Source: Streptomyces caatingaensis
GTDB taxonomy: Bacteria > Actinomycetota > Actinomycetes > Streptomycetales > Streptomycetaceae
Direction: 5' to 3'
Assembly: GCF_001187435.1 (NCBI RefSeq)
Contig: NZ_LFXA01000014.1
Coordinates: 241,985-305,984, forward strand
Length of the DNA: 64,000 nucleotides
Each line of letters begins with the position of its first letter. Within the stretch, counting starts at the first letter, position 1. The translations under genes were made by a program, and so were the position numbers. Of this stretch, positions 53,107 to 61,295 are shown piece after piece. The notes beneath the pieces are model-generated. The model was not told the DNA's origin. It saw only the letters and a list, made by a program, of their open reading frames with translations, and searched no databases.

Positions 53107-53823
53107 ATGCTCACCGGCCGCACCATGTGGCTGCCGGCCGGCGAGATGCACCGCTGTCCCACCGACGGCACCTCCGCCTTCGAGGGCGTCTTCGGCCGGC
53201 CGTTCTTCGACCACTTCGCCCGCGACGCGGACACCGCCGCCGTCTTCCACGACGGCACGGCCACGATGTCCGACGCCGAGAACCAGCCGGTCGCCGCCGC
53301 CGCGGAGTTGCCGGAGAAGGGCACCGTCGTCGACGTCGGCGGCGGCCACGGGGGCTTCCTCGCCGAGGTGCTGCGCCACCGCCCCGGACTGCGCGGCGTC
53401 CTCCATGACGCGCCCCACGTCCTGGCCGGCCACCGGCTGGCGGACGACGAGGACCTCACCGGCCGGTGGAGCGTCGCCGAGGGCGACTTCTTCACCGGGG
53501 TGCCCGGCGGGGACGTGTACCTGCTCAAGCGGATCCTGCACGACTGGCGGGACGACCAGTGCGTCGCCCTCCTGCGCAACTGCCGCCGCGCGCTGCGTCC
53601 CGGGGGCCGGGTCCTCGTCGTGGACGCGGTCGTCCCCGAGGACGCCTCCCCGCACCGGGCCAAGGCCCTGGAGCTGATGACGATGGCCTCCCTGGTCGGC
53701 CGCGAACGCACCGAGGCGGACTTCCGGGCCCTGTTCGAGGCCGCCGGCCTCCGGCTGGCCCGGAGCCTCCCCACGTCCACCGTGCTCGACATCGTCGAGG
53801 GGGTCCCGGACGGGACGGCGTGA
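53107..53823 (+). pseudogene. O-methyltransferase, 5'-truncated
   Basis: Encodes the catalytic half of an acetylserotonin-type O-methyltransferase: FEGVFGRPFFDHF, motif I VVDVGGGHGGFLAEVL, LKRILHDWRDDQ with the catalytic histidine region, LRPGGRVLVVDAV and a normal C-terminus. The N-terminal dimerisation domain (about 100 residues) is missing. The frame stays open to about 52978, but that upstream sequence does not resemble the family. No ribosome site precedes ATG 53107. The sequence before about 53090 has a minus-strand open frame (ending at 52932, with VRRIVRHFFEADRPF) that may be part of another broken gene, suggesting a recombination junction. Probably non-functional. Confidence 0.65.
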
Positions 53824-53941
53824 CGAACACCCGGGCGCAGGATCGATTCCCCGTCCCCGCACGGGTGAGGGCGCGCATACGGCCCGCGGCGCGCGGGCAG
53901 ACCCGGCCCGACCTGATCACCCGTACATCGGAAGGCACATC

Positions 53942-54121
53942 ATGCGCCGTATCACCACCGTCCTCCTCGCCGCCGCCGCGGCCCTCGGCATCCTCACCGG
54001 GCCCGCGAGCGCCGACGACGCGCCGTGGAGCCGCCTGGTGAGCGTCAACGCCAACGCCGCCAGCGCGGACCCGTGGCACTCGGGCGCGCCCGAGCGCAAC
54101 GGGCTGGTCGTCCTGCCGTGA
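53942..54121 (+). CDS. Tiny secreted peptide
   Basis: A 59-residue product (ATG 53942, GGAAGG upstream) with a Sec signal (TTVLLAAAAALGILTGPASA) and a mature part of about 35 residues (APWSRLVSVNANA, ending GLVVLP). Similar short secreted peptides occur in Streptomyces, with no function known to me. A hairpin follows the stop. Confidence 0.65.
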   Translation: MRRITTVLLAAAAALGILTGPASADDAPWSRLVSVNANAASADPWHSGAPERNGLVVLP

Positions 54122-54126
54122 CCCCG

Positions 54127-54168
54127 GCGTCCTGCCCTGTCCCCGCCGGCCGGGGGCGGGCAGGACGC
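54127..54168. terminator. Hairpin between small secreted gene and hydrolase
   Basis: Perfect 11-base arms at 54127-54137 and 54158-54168 enclosing a further CCCCG/CGGGG inner stem, between convergent stops at 54121 and 54179. Confidence 0.7.
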
Positions 54169-54178
54169 GGCCCGGCCG

Positions 54179-55039
54179 TCAGGCGCGCGGGGCGCCGCCT
54201 TCGGCGCGCCGTACGAGGGCGGCGATCCGGCCGGTGATCTGCGGCCACACCCCGGGCGGCAGGTTGTGGCCCATGCCTGCCACGACCATCAGTTCCGCGC
54301 CGGGGACGGCCGCCGCGGTGGCCCGGCCGCCACTGATGTCGCACAGGACGTCGTTCGTCCCGTGGACGACGAGCGTCGGCACCCGTACGGACCGCAGCCG
54401 CCCGGTGCGGTCGCCCGACGCCCGCGCGGCGGCCACCTGCCGCGCCGCGCCGGGGTGATCGAGTCCCCGGTCGAAGGCGCGGCCGGCCAGGGCGGCCGTC
54501 TCCTCCTCGTCGAGGGGGAAGCGGGGGGACCCGACCGTCCGCACCGCCCGTACCTCCCAGGCGACGTAGGCCGCGCGCTCCGCGGGCGGCGTTCCCAGCC
54601 CGGCCGTCGCGCGGTGGTCGGCCAGGCCCACGCCGGGGGCCCCGGTGGTGGACATCACCGACGTCAACGACCGGACGCGCGTGGGGTGTTCGATGGCGAG
54701 GGTCTGTGCCACCATGCCGCCCAGGGAGCCGCCTACGATGTGGGTGCTGTCGAGGCCGAGGGTGTCGAGTAGGCCGGTGGTGTCGGCGGCCATGTCCGAG
54801 AGGGTGTAGGGCGTCGGTGTGTTGGGGAAGTGGGTCGATCGGCCGCAGTCGCGGTTGTCGAACCGGATGACGTGCAGGCCGTGCCGGACGAGTGCGGTGC
54901 AGAAGCCGTCCGGCCAGTAGATCATCTGGGCTCCTGCGCCCATCACCAGCAGGACGGGTGGTGAGGCCGGGTCGCCGAAGCGTTCGAAGGCTATCTGGAT
55001 GCCTGACGGGCCGACGTCCAGGGCGAGTTCTTCGCTCAT
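54179..55039 (-). CDS. Alpha/beta hydrolase, RdmC/aclacinomycin-methylesterase-like
   Basis: A 286-residue alpha/beta hydrolase. The start (LLVMGAGAQMIYWPDGFC) holds the oxyanion region and the helix FDNRDCGRST typical of the RdmC/PGAP-like group. The nucleophile is GGSLGGMVAQ, the acid is near TLVVHGTNDVLCD and the histidine near VAGMGHNLPPG. It is probably a carboxylesterase. It lies 63 bases downstream of ohrR on the same strand, so it might be co-transcribed. Confidence 0.85.
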   Translation of the reverse strand: MSEELALDVGPSGIQIAFERFGDPASPPVLLVMGAGAQMIYWPDGFCTALVRHGLHVIRFDNRDCGRSTHFPNTPTPYTLSDMAADTTGLLDTLGLDSTHIVGGSLGGMVAQTLAIEHPTRVRSLTSVMSTTGAPGVGLADHRATAGLGTPPAERAAYVAWEVRAVRTVGSPRFPLDEEETAALAGRAFDRGLDHPGAARQVAAARASGDRTGRLRSVRVPTLVVHGTNDVLCDISGGRATAAAVPGAELMVVAGMGHNLPPGVWPQITGRIAALVRRAEGGAPRA

Positions 55040-55102
55040 GGTCCGGGCCTGTTCCCACGCGTGGGGGTGTGCGAACCTGTGGGGCCGGGGGCGGGGTGCG
55101 GG

Positions 55103-55603
55103 TCAGTCGCAGGTGGGCGTGGTGTCGAGGGCTGCGCCGTCGAGTGCGAGCGTGAGCCGGTCCAGGAGCGTGCGCAGCCGTGTGGCGTCTTTCGGGTCGA
55201 GGCCGGTGGCGGCCGCGATCCGGTGCGGCACGCGCGCCGCCTGTTCCCGTAGTGCGGTAGCGGCCGGGGTGGGGCCGACGAGCACGGATCGCTCGTCGTG
55301 CGCGTTGCGTTCCCGCTGCACCAGCCCTGCCGACTCCAGGCGTTTGAGCAGCGGGGAGAGTGTGCCGGAGTCCAGTCTCAGCAGCTCGCCCAGCCGTTTG
55401 ACGGGCAGCTCGCCGTGTTCCCACAGCGCCAGCATGACCAGGTACTGCGGGTAGGTGAGTCCGAGGTCCTTGAGGAGGCTGCGGTAGACGGCGCCGAAGG
55501 CGCGGGCGGCGGCGTTCAGGGAGAAGCACAGCTGCCGGTCGAGGCGCAGGACGTCCTCGGTGGATCCAGGCTCCGGGGCGCTGGTCGGGGTCGGCTTCGT
55601 CAT
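55103..55603 (-). CDS. ohrR: OhrR-type MarR regulator
   Basis: A 166-residue MarR winged-helix repressor. The N-terminal RLDRQLCFSLNAAARA carries the peroxide-sensing cysteine of OhrR (equivalent to Cys15 in Bacillus OhrR). The wHTH reads VKRLGELLRLDSGTLSPLLKRLESAGLV, with the wing RERNAHDERSV. A further cysteine (TTPTCD) at the extreme C-terminus may be the resolving partner. In the family, organic hydroperoxides oxidise the cysteine and release the operator. It is divergent from ohr, with an inverted-repeat site between. Confidence 0.9.
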   Translation of the reverse strand: MTKPTPTSAPEPGSTEDVLRLDRQLCFSLNAAARAFGAVYRSLLKDLGLTYPQYLVMLALWEHGELPVKRLGELLRLDSGTLSPLLKRLESAGLVQRERNAHDERSVLVGPTPAATALREQAARVPHRIAAATGLDPKDATRLRTLLDRLTLALDGAALDTTPTCD

Positions 55604-55625
55604 GGCCTCAGGTTACCTCGCCCGC

Positions 55626-55650
55626 CAATTGATTGCGCGCAACTGAATTG
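55626..55650. promoter_or_regulatory. OhrR operator candidate
   Basis: A core palindrome TTGCGCGCAA (55633-55642) is flanked by CAATT (55626-55630) and AATTG (55646-55650), giving a 25-base dyad in the ohrR-ohr gap. It is AT-rich for the region and resembles known OhrR sites. Confidence 0.6.
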
Positions 55651-55716
55651 TGTGCTCCACTGTTCGTGCCGGCCGGTCCCGACGGCCGCTGCCCCGCACC
55701 GAGAGAGATGGTTCCC

Positions 55717-56130
55717 ATGGACGTGATCTACACCGCCGCCGCCACCGCGACCCACGGCCGCGAAGGCCGCGCCGTCAGCTCCGACGGACGCCTCGACGTC
55801 GGGCTCGCCCTCCCGGCGGAGCTGGGCGGCGACGGCCGGGGGACCAACCCCGAGCAGCTCTTCGCCGCCGGCTACGCGGCCTGCTTCGCGAGCGCGCTCG
55901 GCCTGGTCGCCCGGCAGGCGCAGACCGACCTCGCGGACGCGGCGGTGACCGCCGAGGTCGGCCTCGGCAAGGAGGGCGCGGGCTTCGGCCTGGAGGTCAC
56001 CCTGCGCGTCGAGCTCCCCGAGGGCGTCGACGCGCGGACGGGCCACGCGCTGGTCGAGCAGGCGCACCAGGTGTGCCCGTACTCCAACGCGACCCGGGGC
56101 AACATCCCCGTCACCCTCGTCGTCGAGTGA
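55717..56130 (+). CDS. ohr: Organic hydroperoxide resistance protein Ohr
   Basis: A 137-residue Ohr/OsmC peroxidase reducing organic hydroperoxides with thiol help. Both catalytic cysteines are present: one in AGYAACFASAL, the other in VCPYSNATRGN. The catalytic arginine is near the N-terminus (DGRLDVGLALPAELGG). NPEQLFAAGYAACF is the family signature. ATG 55717 matches the family start (MDVIYTAAATATHGREG). Its 3' end overlaps the convergent NACHT gene by 20 bases. Confidence 0.93.
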   Translation: MDVIYTAAATATHGREGRAVSSDGRLDVGLALPAELGGDGRGTNPEQLFAAGYAACFASALGLVARQAQTDLADAAVTAEVGLGKEGAGFGLEVTLRVELPEGVDARTGHALVEQAHQVCPYSNATRGNIPVTLVVE

Positions 56131-58498
56131 CACCCCGGCCGCCCCGCGCCCGCGCGGGGTGCCGGCCCGGCCCGTCCGCCGTCGCCGCCAGCCGGTGCTG
56201 GAGGCTGGCGTGCCGGAACTGGTACACCGGCCCGACCCGGCGCAGGATCCCCAGCCGGTGCGCGTCGGCCAGGAACGCCTGCAGACGCAGCGGCAGCTGC
56301 CCCCGCGCCGCCAGGACGAGCCGGGCCACCCCGTAGTGCGGCCACGCGAAGGCCGTCAGCCCCAGGACGACGCCCACCGGCAGCAGCTCGGACAGGGCGA
56401 ACAGCGCGACGTCCGACACCGGCGGCGCGGGCCCCCGCCCCGTCGCCAGGCTCATCACCAGGGCCACGTCGTCGGGCAGGTGGAACAGCAGCGCCGCGGC
56501 CGCCGCGCCGGCGAGCGTCATGAACCGGTCGGCCCGCACCGACTCGGCCGGTGACGTGACGTCCTGCCGGGAGGCGGCGGTCCGCACCGAGCGGACGACC
56601 CCGAGCACCGTCCCGAACAGCGCCCCGGTGACGGCCCCCGTGGCCCAGACGGTCCCCGCCGGCACGGCCGTCCTGCGCGTCCACGGGTCCGACGGCCAGA
56701 TCCCGATCAGCACATAGAGGTGGAGCGCCGCCCCGGTCAGGACGGCGGCGCCGACGACCGTGGCGCCCGCCCGCGGCAGCCGCTTGCGCCAGTGCGACAG
56801 GGCGGGCGACCCGCGGCTCGGCACCGGGGGCGGGGCCGGCGGGCCGCACGCGTGGAGGACGAGGAAGAGCCCCAGGCCGTACACGGTCAGGTGCTTGAGA
56901 TTGTGCTGGACCGTCACCACGGTGCCCGCGCCGGTGAACACCCGCCGCACCGCCGCCTGGAACAGCGCGTTGGCCAGCGCCCCGCACAACGCCGTCGCCG
57001 CCGCCACGCGCAGCGGACGGGAACGCGCCCCGGCCGCAGGAACGATCCGTGCCGCCAGACACTGCATGCACCACAGCGCCAGCGCGACCCCGCCCGTCAC
57101 GAGCAGGAACCCCGGCAGCCCCAACTGCGGCCGCGGTCCGGCCAGATGATGCAGTCCGTACCCCGCCAGCGAGGCCCCCGCCGCCACCGCGCTCCACAGC
57201 AGCGCGCGGCTCCCCGCACGGTCCAGCACCGGAACCCAGCGGTAGAGCTGCCACCACGCCAGGTCATGCGTGCCCTGACGGCCGAGCCCCCGCGCCAGGA
57301 ACGCCAGATGCCGCACCCCGGACGCCCCGGGCCCGCACCGCCGTCCCGGATCCCGCCGCCGCGCACGGTCGTACAGCCCGGGCACCAGCGCGTCCAGCAA
57401 ATGCTGCTCGACCGCCGCCACCGTGGGAAAACGCCCGGAATCGGCCAGCTCCGCCGGATCCCCGCCCGCGTCCGCGTACACACTCCGCGCCAGAGTCACC
57501 AGCAGCGGACTGCGCAGCGCCAGCGCGACCGGCCCCTGCGGAACCTCCGCCACGTGCCGCGCCAGCACCTCCCAGCGGCGCTGCGCCGCACCGGGAGGCG
57601 CGGCCAGCCGCAGCGACGCCAGCGCGTCGGCCGCGTCCAGGGGAGCGGGCTCGACCACCGCGGCCCCCGTCAGCACCCCGGCCCCGGCGACCGCCCGGGC
57701 GTAGGCGGCGGTGCGGCAGGTCAGCACGAGCGGCGCGTGCGAGGGGAAGGCGGCCTTCAGCGCCGCCAGGACAGCCGGCCGGCCGGGCGCGGGCAGCTCG
57801 TCCAGCCCGTCCAGGACGGGGATCACCCGCCCGCCGGCCAGCAGGTCGTCCACCACCGTGGGCCCGAAGGCCTGGACGTCGGCCAGCGCCGGATACCCCG
57901 CCGCGATCTGACGCGCCAGCCACTCGGGGACGCTGTGCCGCGACGGGTCGAAGGAGGCGAGCGAGAGGAGCACCGGCACGGGCGTCCCGGGAACGCGGTC
58001 GCGCAGCAGGGCGAGTGTCAGCAGCACGGCGAACGTCGTCTTCCCCGCCCCGGCCGGCCCCAGCACCACCAGCCGCTGGTGCGGCAGGTGCCGGAACGCG
58101 ACCGCCAGCTCCCGCGGCGCGTCCGCGCGGCACGAGACGGGATCCCCGATCAGCTCGCGGTGGTCGGACACGTCGGGCAGGGCGGAATCCCACCACAGGA
58201 CGGGCAGCGGCGCGGGCGAGAACAACTGCCGCAGCATCGCCTCCTCTTCCCACTGCCGGTGCACCAGCCGCGCCAACACCTCGGTGGCGTCCGTCACTTG
58301 ACCGTGCGTGGAACGGCCGTCCTGCGGCCGCGCGCGCCACGCCCACAGCGCCAGGACGCCGAACAGCCCCGCCGTCGCCGCCCCCGCCGACCACGCCGCC
58401 CGCCCCGCCGCGTCGTCCCCCGACAGCGCCCACGCCACCACCGGCGCCGGGACCAGCACCCCGCACAGCGCCCGGACCACCGCCCACCGCCGCCCCAT
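56111..58498 (-). CDS. Membrane NACHT-type STAND ATPase
   Basis: A 795-residue protein. Two hydrophobic segments near the N-terminus (about 8-26 and 36-54) are followed by a NACHT domain: Walker A GPAGAGKTT (147-155), Walker B VIPVLDGLDELP (225-236) and VLTCRTAAYARAV. The C-terminal half has about six to eight membrane helices, ending in YQFRHASLQHRLA, a motif seen at the end of Streptomyces NACHT proteins. Bacterial NACHT proteins are often anti-phage sensors with C-terminal sensor domains; this one has membrane segments instead. It is divergent from the small gene/HTH-polymerase-like pair. Function unknown. Confidence 0.82.
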   Translation of the reverse strand: MGRRWAVVRALCGVLVPAPVVAWALSGDDAAGRAAWSAGAATAGLFGVLALWAWRARPQDGRSTHGQVTDATEVLARLVHRQWEEEAMLRQLFSPAPLPVLWWDSALPDVSDHRELIGDPVSCRADAPRELAVAFRHLPHQRLVVLGPAGAGKTTFAVLLTLALLRDRVPGTPVPVLLSLASFDPSRHSVPEWLARQIAAGYPALADVQAFGPTVVDDLLAGGRVIPVLDGLDELPAPGRPAVLAALKAAFPSHAPLVLTCRTAAYARAVAGAGVLTGAAVVEPAPLDAADALASLRLAAPPGAAQRRWEVLARHVAEVPQGPVALALRSPLLVTLARSVYADAGGDPAELADSGRFPTVAAVEQHLLDALVPGLYDRARRRDPGRRCGPGASGVRHLAFLARGLGRQGTHDLAWWQLYRWVPVLDRAGSRALLWSAVAAGASLAGYGLHHLAGPRPQLGLPGFLLVTGGVALALWCMQCLAARIVPAAGARSRPLRVAAATALCGALANALFQAAVRRVFTGAGTVVTVQHNLKHLTVYGLGLFLVLHACGPPAPPPVPSRGSPALSHWRKRLPRAGATVVGAAVLTGAALHLYVLIGIWPSDPWTRRTAVPAGTVWATGAVTGALFGTVLGVVRSVRTAASRQDVTSPAESVRADRFMTLAGAAAAALLFHLPDDVALVMSLATGRGPAPPVSDVALFALSELLPVGVVLGLTAFAWPHYGVARLVLAARGQLPLRLQAFLADAHRLGILRRVGPVYQFRHASLQHRLAATADGPGRHPARARGGRGVTRRRG

Positions 58499-58548
58499 TC
58501 CGCCCCCGATCCGGCCACCCCGGTGGCCCGGCACCGCGCGCCGGCACG

Positions 58549-58596
58549 TTGTGCGGCCGGTCTCCCTCCTGATAACTTCCCAACAAGTTGAGAAGT
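58549..58596 (+). promoter_or_regulatory. Promoter and AACTT-repeat operator candidate for the HTH-polymerase-like unit
   Basis: A -35-like TTGTGC (58549-58554) and a -10-like TAACTT (58573-58578) are 18 bases apart. From the -10 onward the DNA is AT-rich for this region and has AACTT at 58574, AAGTT at 58585 and a GAAGT at 58592: one inverted and two same-sense copies within 23 bases. They lie in the 118-base gap to the divergent NACHT gene and could bind the HTH protein encoded downstream. Confidence 0.45.
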
Positions 58597-58616
58597 ATGT
58601 ACGGAGGGGCGGGCGC

Positions 58617-58949
58617 GTGCTGCAGATCCAGATCGGCGCCGAACGGGCCGCGGACCCGGACGACGGCCTCGGACGCACCGTCCTCGGCTGGCGTCCCGGC
58701 ATGAGCGAGGACGACGCCTGGCACGCCGGGCGCGGCGTGTGGAAGTTCAACGCCGACCGGGCCCTCTCCCAGGACGAGGTGCAGATCATCAACACCGAGG
58801 GCACCGTGCTCGCCGTCGCGAGGATCACCGGCATCTCCAAGCACGGCGACCGCTACGCCCTCGAAGGCGACCTGCTGCGCGGCGACCCCCGCGTCGGCCG
58901 CCCCACCCCCAGCCCCCACCTCTCCCGCAACCCCGTCACCTACATCTGA
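58617..58949 (+). CDS. Small protein of unknown family, partner of HTH-polymerase-like gene
   Basis: A 110-residue protein (GTG 58617, GGAGGGG upstream) that is soluble, with no signal or membrane segment. It looks like a compact beta-rich fold: EDDAWHAGRGVWKFNADR, DEVQIINTEGTVLAVARITG and YALEGDLLRGD suggest a PUA/SH3-like barrel, but I cannot assign a family. It is followed after 13 bases by the HTH-polymerase-like gene on the same strand and is surely co-transcribed. It may be a partner or a nucleic-acid-binding accessory. Confidence 0.72.
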   Translation: MLQIQIGAERAADPDDGLGRTVLGWRPGMSEDDAWHAGRGVWKFNADRALSQDEVQIINTEGTVLAVARITGISKHGDRYALEGDLLRGDPRVGRPTPSPHLSRNPVTYI

Positions 58950-58962
58950 AAGGGCCGACCCG

Positions 58963-60453
58963 GTGAGTGACTTCGACGCGATCGACTCGCTGCTCTCCGC
59001 CGTCGGCCCGCAGGCCGACCTCCCCGCCCCGCAGGTACGCCGCACCCTGCGCGAACAGGCGCTGCTGTCCAAGGCCCAGGTGGCCCGCGCGCTCGGCGTG
59101 AGCCCCTCCACGGTCACCGCCTGGGAATCGGGCCGCGACCCCGCGGGCGAGACGCGCACCAAGTACGCCTACCTGCTGGACGGTCTGGCCGCGAAGCTCG
59201 CCCCGTCCGGCACCACGTCCCCGCCCCCGGAACCGCCCGCCGAACCCACGGCGCCCGCACCCGGCCTCGCACCCGACCAGGGCACCGACGACGTCGAGAA
59301 CCTCCCCACCCCCGAACCCTGCGTGCTGTGCGGCCACCCGGCCCGGCACCGGGTGGCGGGCTTCGCCCAGCACCTCGACCCTGAGCAGTGCGCGACGACA
59401 GCCCCCGCACCCGCCGCCCCCGCCGAGCGGCCGGCCACCACGACGAGGCCCCCCGCCCGCCGCGCCTTCCCGGCACCCACCGGACCGGCCGGACTCATCC
59501 GGGAAACGGTCCGCGACACCCTCGCCGAACACGGCGGCGACGTCGACACGGCCACCGCGGCCCTCCTCAAGAAGGCCATCCCGCACGCGATGCGTCTCCT
59601 CGACGAGACCCGCAAGGGCGGCCGCTACGACGTGATCGCCCACCCCTGGATCCCCGACATCCTCAAGAAGCAGACCTCCCGCGGAGCGGACCAGATCTGG
59701 GAGGCCCGCCCCAAGTGGACCCGCCCCCAACTCCCCCCCGGCCGCCACGAGATCACCGCCCTCGACATCAACGGCGCCTACCTGAGCGCCCTGAAGACCC
59801 ACCTCCCCATCGGCCAGCTCGAACACTCCACCGGTCTCCCGCACGACCGCCGCCGCGCCGGAGTCCACCTGATCACCCCGCCCGTCTGGGAACACGAAGC
59901 GGTCCTGCCCAACCCCCTGGGCCGGCGCGACGAACCCGGACCCCTGTGGGTCACCGAACCCACCCTGCGCCTCCTGCTGCGCCTGTCCGGCCCCGCCTAC
60001 GGCCTGTGCGACCCGCCCGAGATCCACGAGTCCTACACCTCCGGCGCCACCGAGAACCTCCTGGAGAAGTTCCGGACCGCGCTCAAGGACGCCCGGGACA
60101 CCGCTCTCGCCGAGAACGACACGGTGACGCTGGAGTATGTGAAGGCCATGTACTCGAAGTTCGTCTCCACGATGGGGGAGTCGAACTACAACCGCGAGCT
60201 GTACCGCCCCGACTGGATGCACATCATCCGCTCCCAGGCCTTCGCCAACCTCTGGATGAAGGCCTACAAGGCCCACCGCGAGGGCCTCATGGTCGTACGG
60301 GCCATGGGCACGGACGAGTTGCACGTCACGGGCGACTGGCACCGGGTCTTCCCCGAGGGACGCGGTGTCACCGAGGTGAAGGTCAAGGACGTCTACACCG
60401 TGGGCACCGACGCCCCGGACGCCACGGACGACGCCGACGCCCAGGGAGCCTGA
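58963..60453 (+). CDS. HTH protein with protein-primed DNA-polymerase-like palm
   Basis: A 496-residue protein. Residues 28-75 are a Cro/C1-type HTH (LLSKAQVARALGVSPSTVTA), then a proline-rich linker and a likely zinc site (C120-x2-C123 ... C143). From about 255 the sequence follows the palm of phi29-like family-B polymerases: motif A D268-INGAYLSALKTHLPIG (compare DVNSLYP), motif B around K394-AMYSKF (compare NSLYGKF), motif C M448-GTDELHVTG (compare DTDSIHLTG), with the metal-binding aspartate D451 kept and the first Asp replaced by Gly. Motif spacing is similar to phi29 but 18 residues shorter between B and C. No exonuclease domain is evident. Activity is uncertain. Confidence 0.7.
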   Translation: MSDFDAIDSLLSAVGPQADLPAPQVRRTLREQALLSKAQVARALGVSPSTVTAWESGRDPAGETRTKYAYLLDGLAAKLAPSGTTSPPPEPPAEPTAPAPGLAPDQGTDDVENLPTPEPCVLCGHPARHRVAGFAQHLDPEQCATTAPAPAAPAERPATTTRPPARRAFPAPTGPAGLIRETVRDTLAEHGGDVDTATAALLKKAIPHAMRLLDETRKGGRYDVIAHPWIPDILKKQTSRGADQIWEARPKWTRPQLPPGRHEITALDINGAYLSALKTHLPIGQLEHSTGLPHDRRRAGVHLITPPVWEHEAVLPNPLGRRDEPGPLWVTEPTLRLLLRLSGPAYGLCDPPEIHESYTSGATENLLEKFRTALKDARDTALAENDTVTLEYVKAMYSKFVSTMGESNYNRELYRPDWMHIIRSQAFANLWMKAYKAHREGLMVVRAMGTDELHVTGDWHRVFPEGRGVTEVKVKDVYTVGTDAPDATDDADAQGA

Positions 60454-60544
60454 GGGCCGGACCCGAAGCTGCCGCAGCGGAAGCCTCTGCCGTCCTGAAC
60501 AGGGCCGGGGATTCCGGCCCGGTGAAGCGACCCGTGGGGGAGCG

Positions 60545-61230
60545 ATGGCCTGGCCGATCGCCGAAGTCGCCCGGATGCCGGGCGTGACGGCCCGGACACT
60601 GCGGCACTACGACGAGATCGGCCTCCTGCCTCCGGCCTGGCCGGCACGAACGGCCACCGCTCCTACGAGGAGCGCCAACCGCTGCGCCTGCAACAGGCCC
60701 TCGTGCTGCGGGCGCTGGGCCTGGGCCTGCCCGAGACCGGCCGGATCCTCGCCGCGCAGACCGACGAACTGGAGGCCCTGCGGCGCCACCACCACCGGCT
60801 GGACGCCCTGGCCGGCAGTCCAGGAAGGACGGCACAGACACGACCATCATCAACGGGCCGGAGAACCTGTTCGAGGGCATCGGGTGGCCCGCCCGGTGCA
60901 TGAAGATCCTGCACGACTTCGCGGACCTGGTCGGCGCCGTCGAACAGCACACCTCGGCCTTGAGCGAGACCGAGATCGAGGCCGACGAGCGCGAACGCAC
61001 CGCCCTGGCCACCGGCAGCCCCGCCGACGCCGAAGCGGTCCGTGCCGAGATCGACACCCAGGACCGGATGCTGGCCCGCATCCGGGCAGCCACCGCCGAG
61101 GAGTACCGCGCGATCGGGCGTTCCTGCGTGGAGAACCAGTACTGGCGCGGCCTACGACTCCATCGCCCCGGGCCTGACCGCGTACCACCGGGCCGCCATC
61201 GAGGCGTACGCCGCAACCCGCCTGCGCTGA
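60545..61230 (+). pseudogene. MerR-family TipA-like regulator, multiply frameshifted
   Basis: The start gives a MerR HTH (PIAEVARMPGVTARTLRHYDE, IGLLPP). The frame then shifts and continues as GTNGHRSYEERQ, LRLQQALVLRALGLGLPE, TGRIL. It shifts again to a TipAS-like ligand domain (TTIINGPENLFEGI, MKILHDFADLVGAVEQHTS), and a third time to YDSIAPGLTAYHRAAIEAYA and a stop at 61230. At least three shifts are needed, at about 60640, 60820-60840 and 61150. A full-length ancestor would be about 230 residues. The number of shifts makes real decay more likely than base-calling error. Confidence 0.75.
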
Positions 61231-61295
61231 ACCCGGACGGGGCCGCCACCACGGGGGTGCGGCGGCCCCGCAGCCCGACGGAGAGGGCTGCGCCC

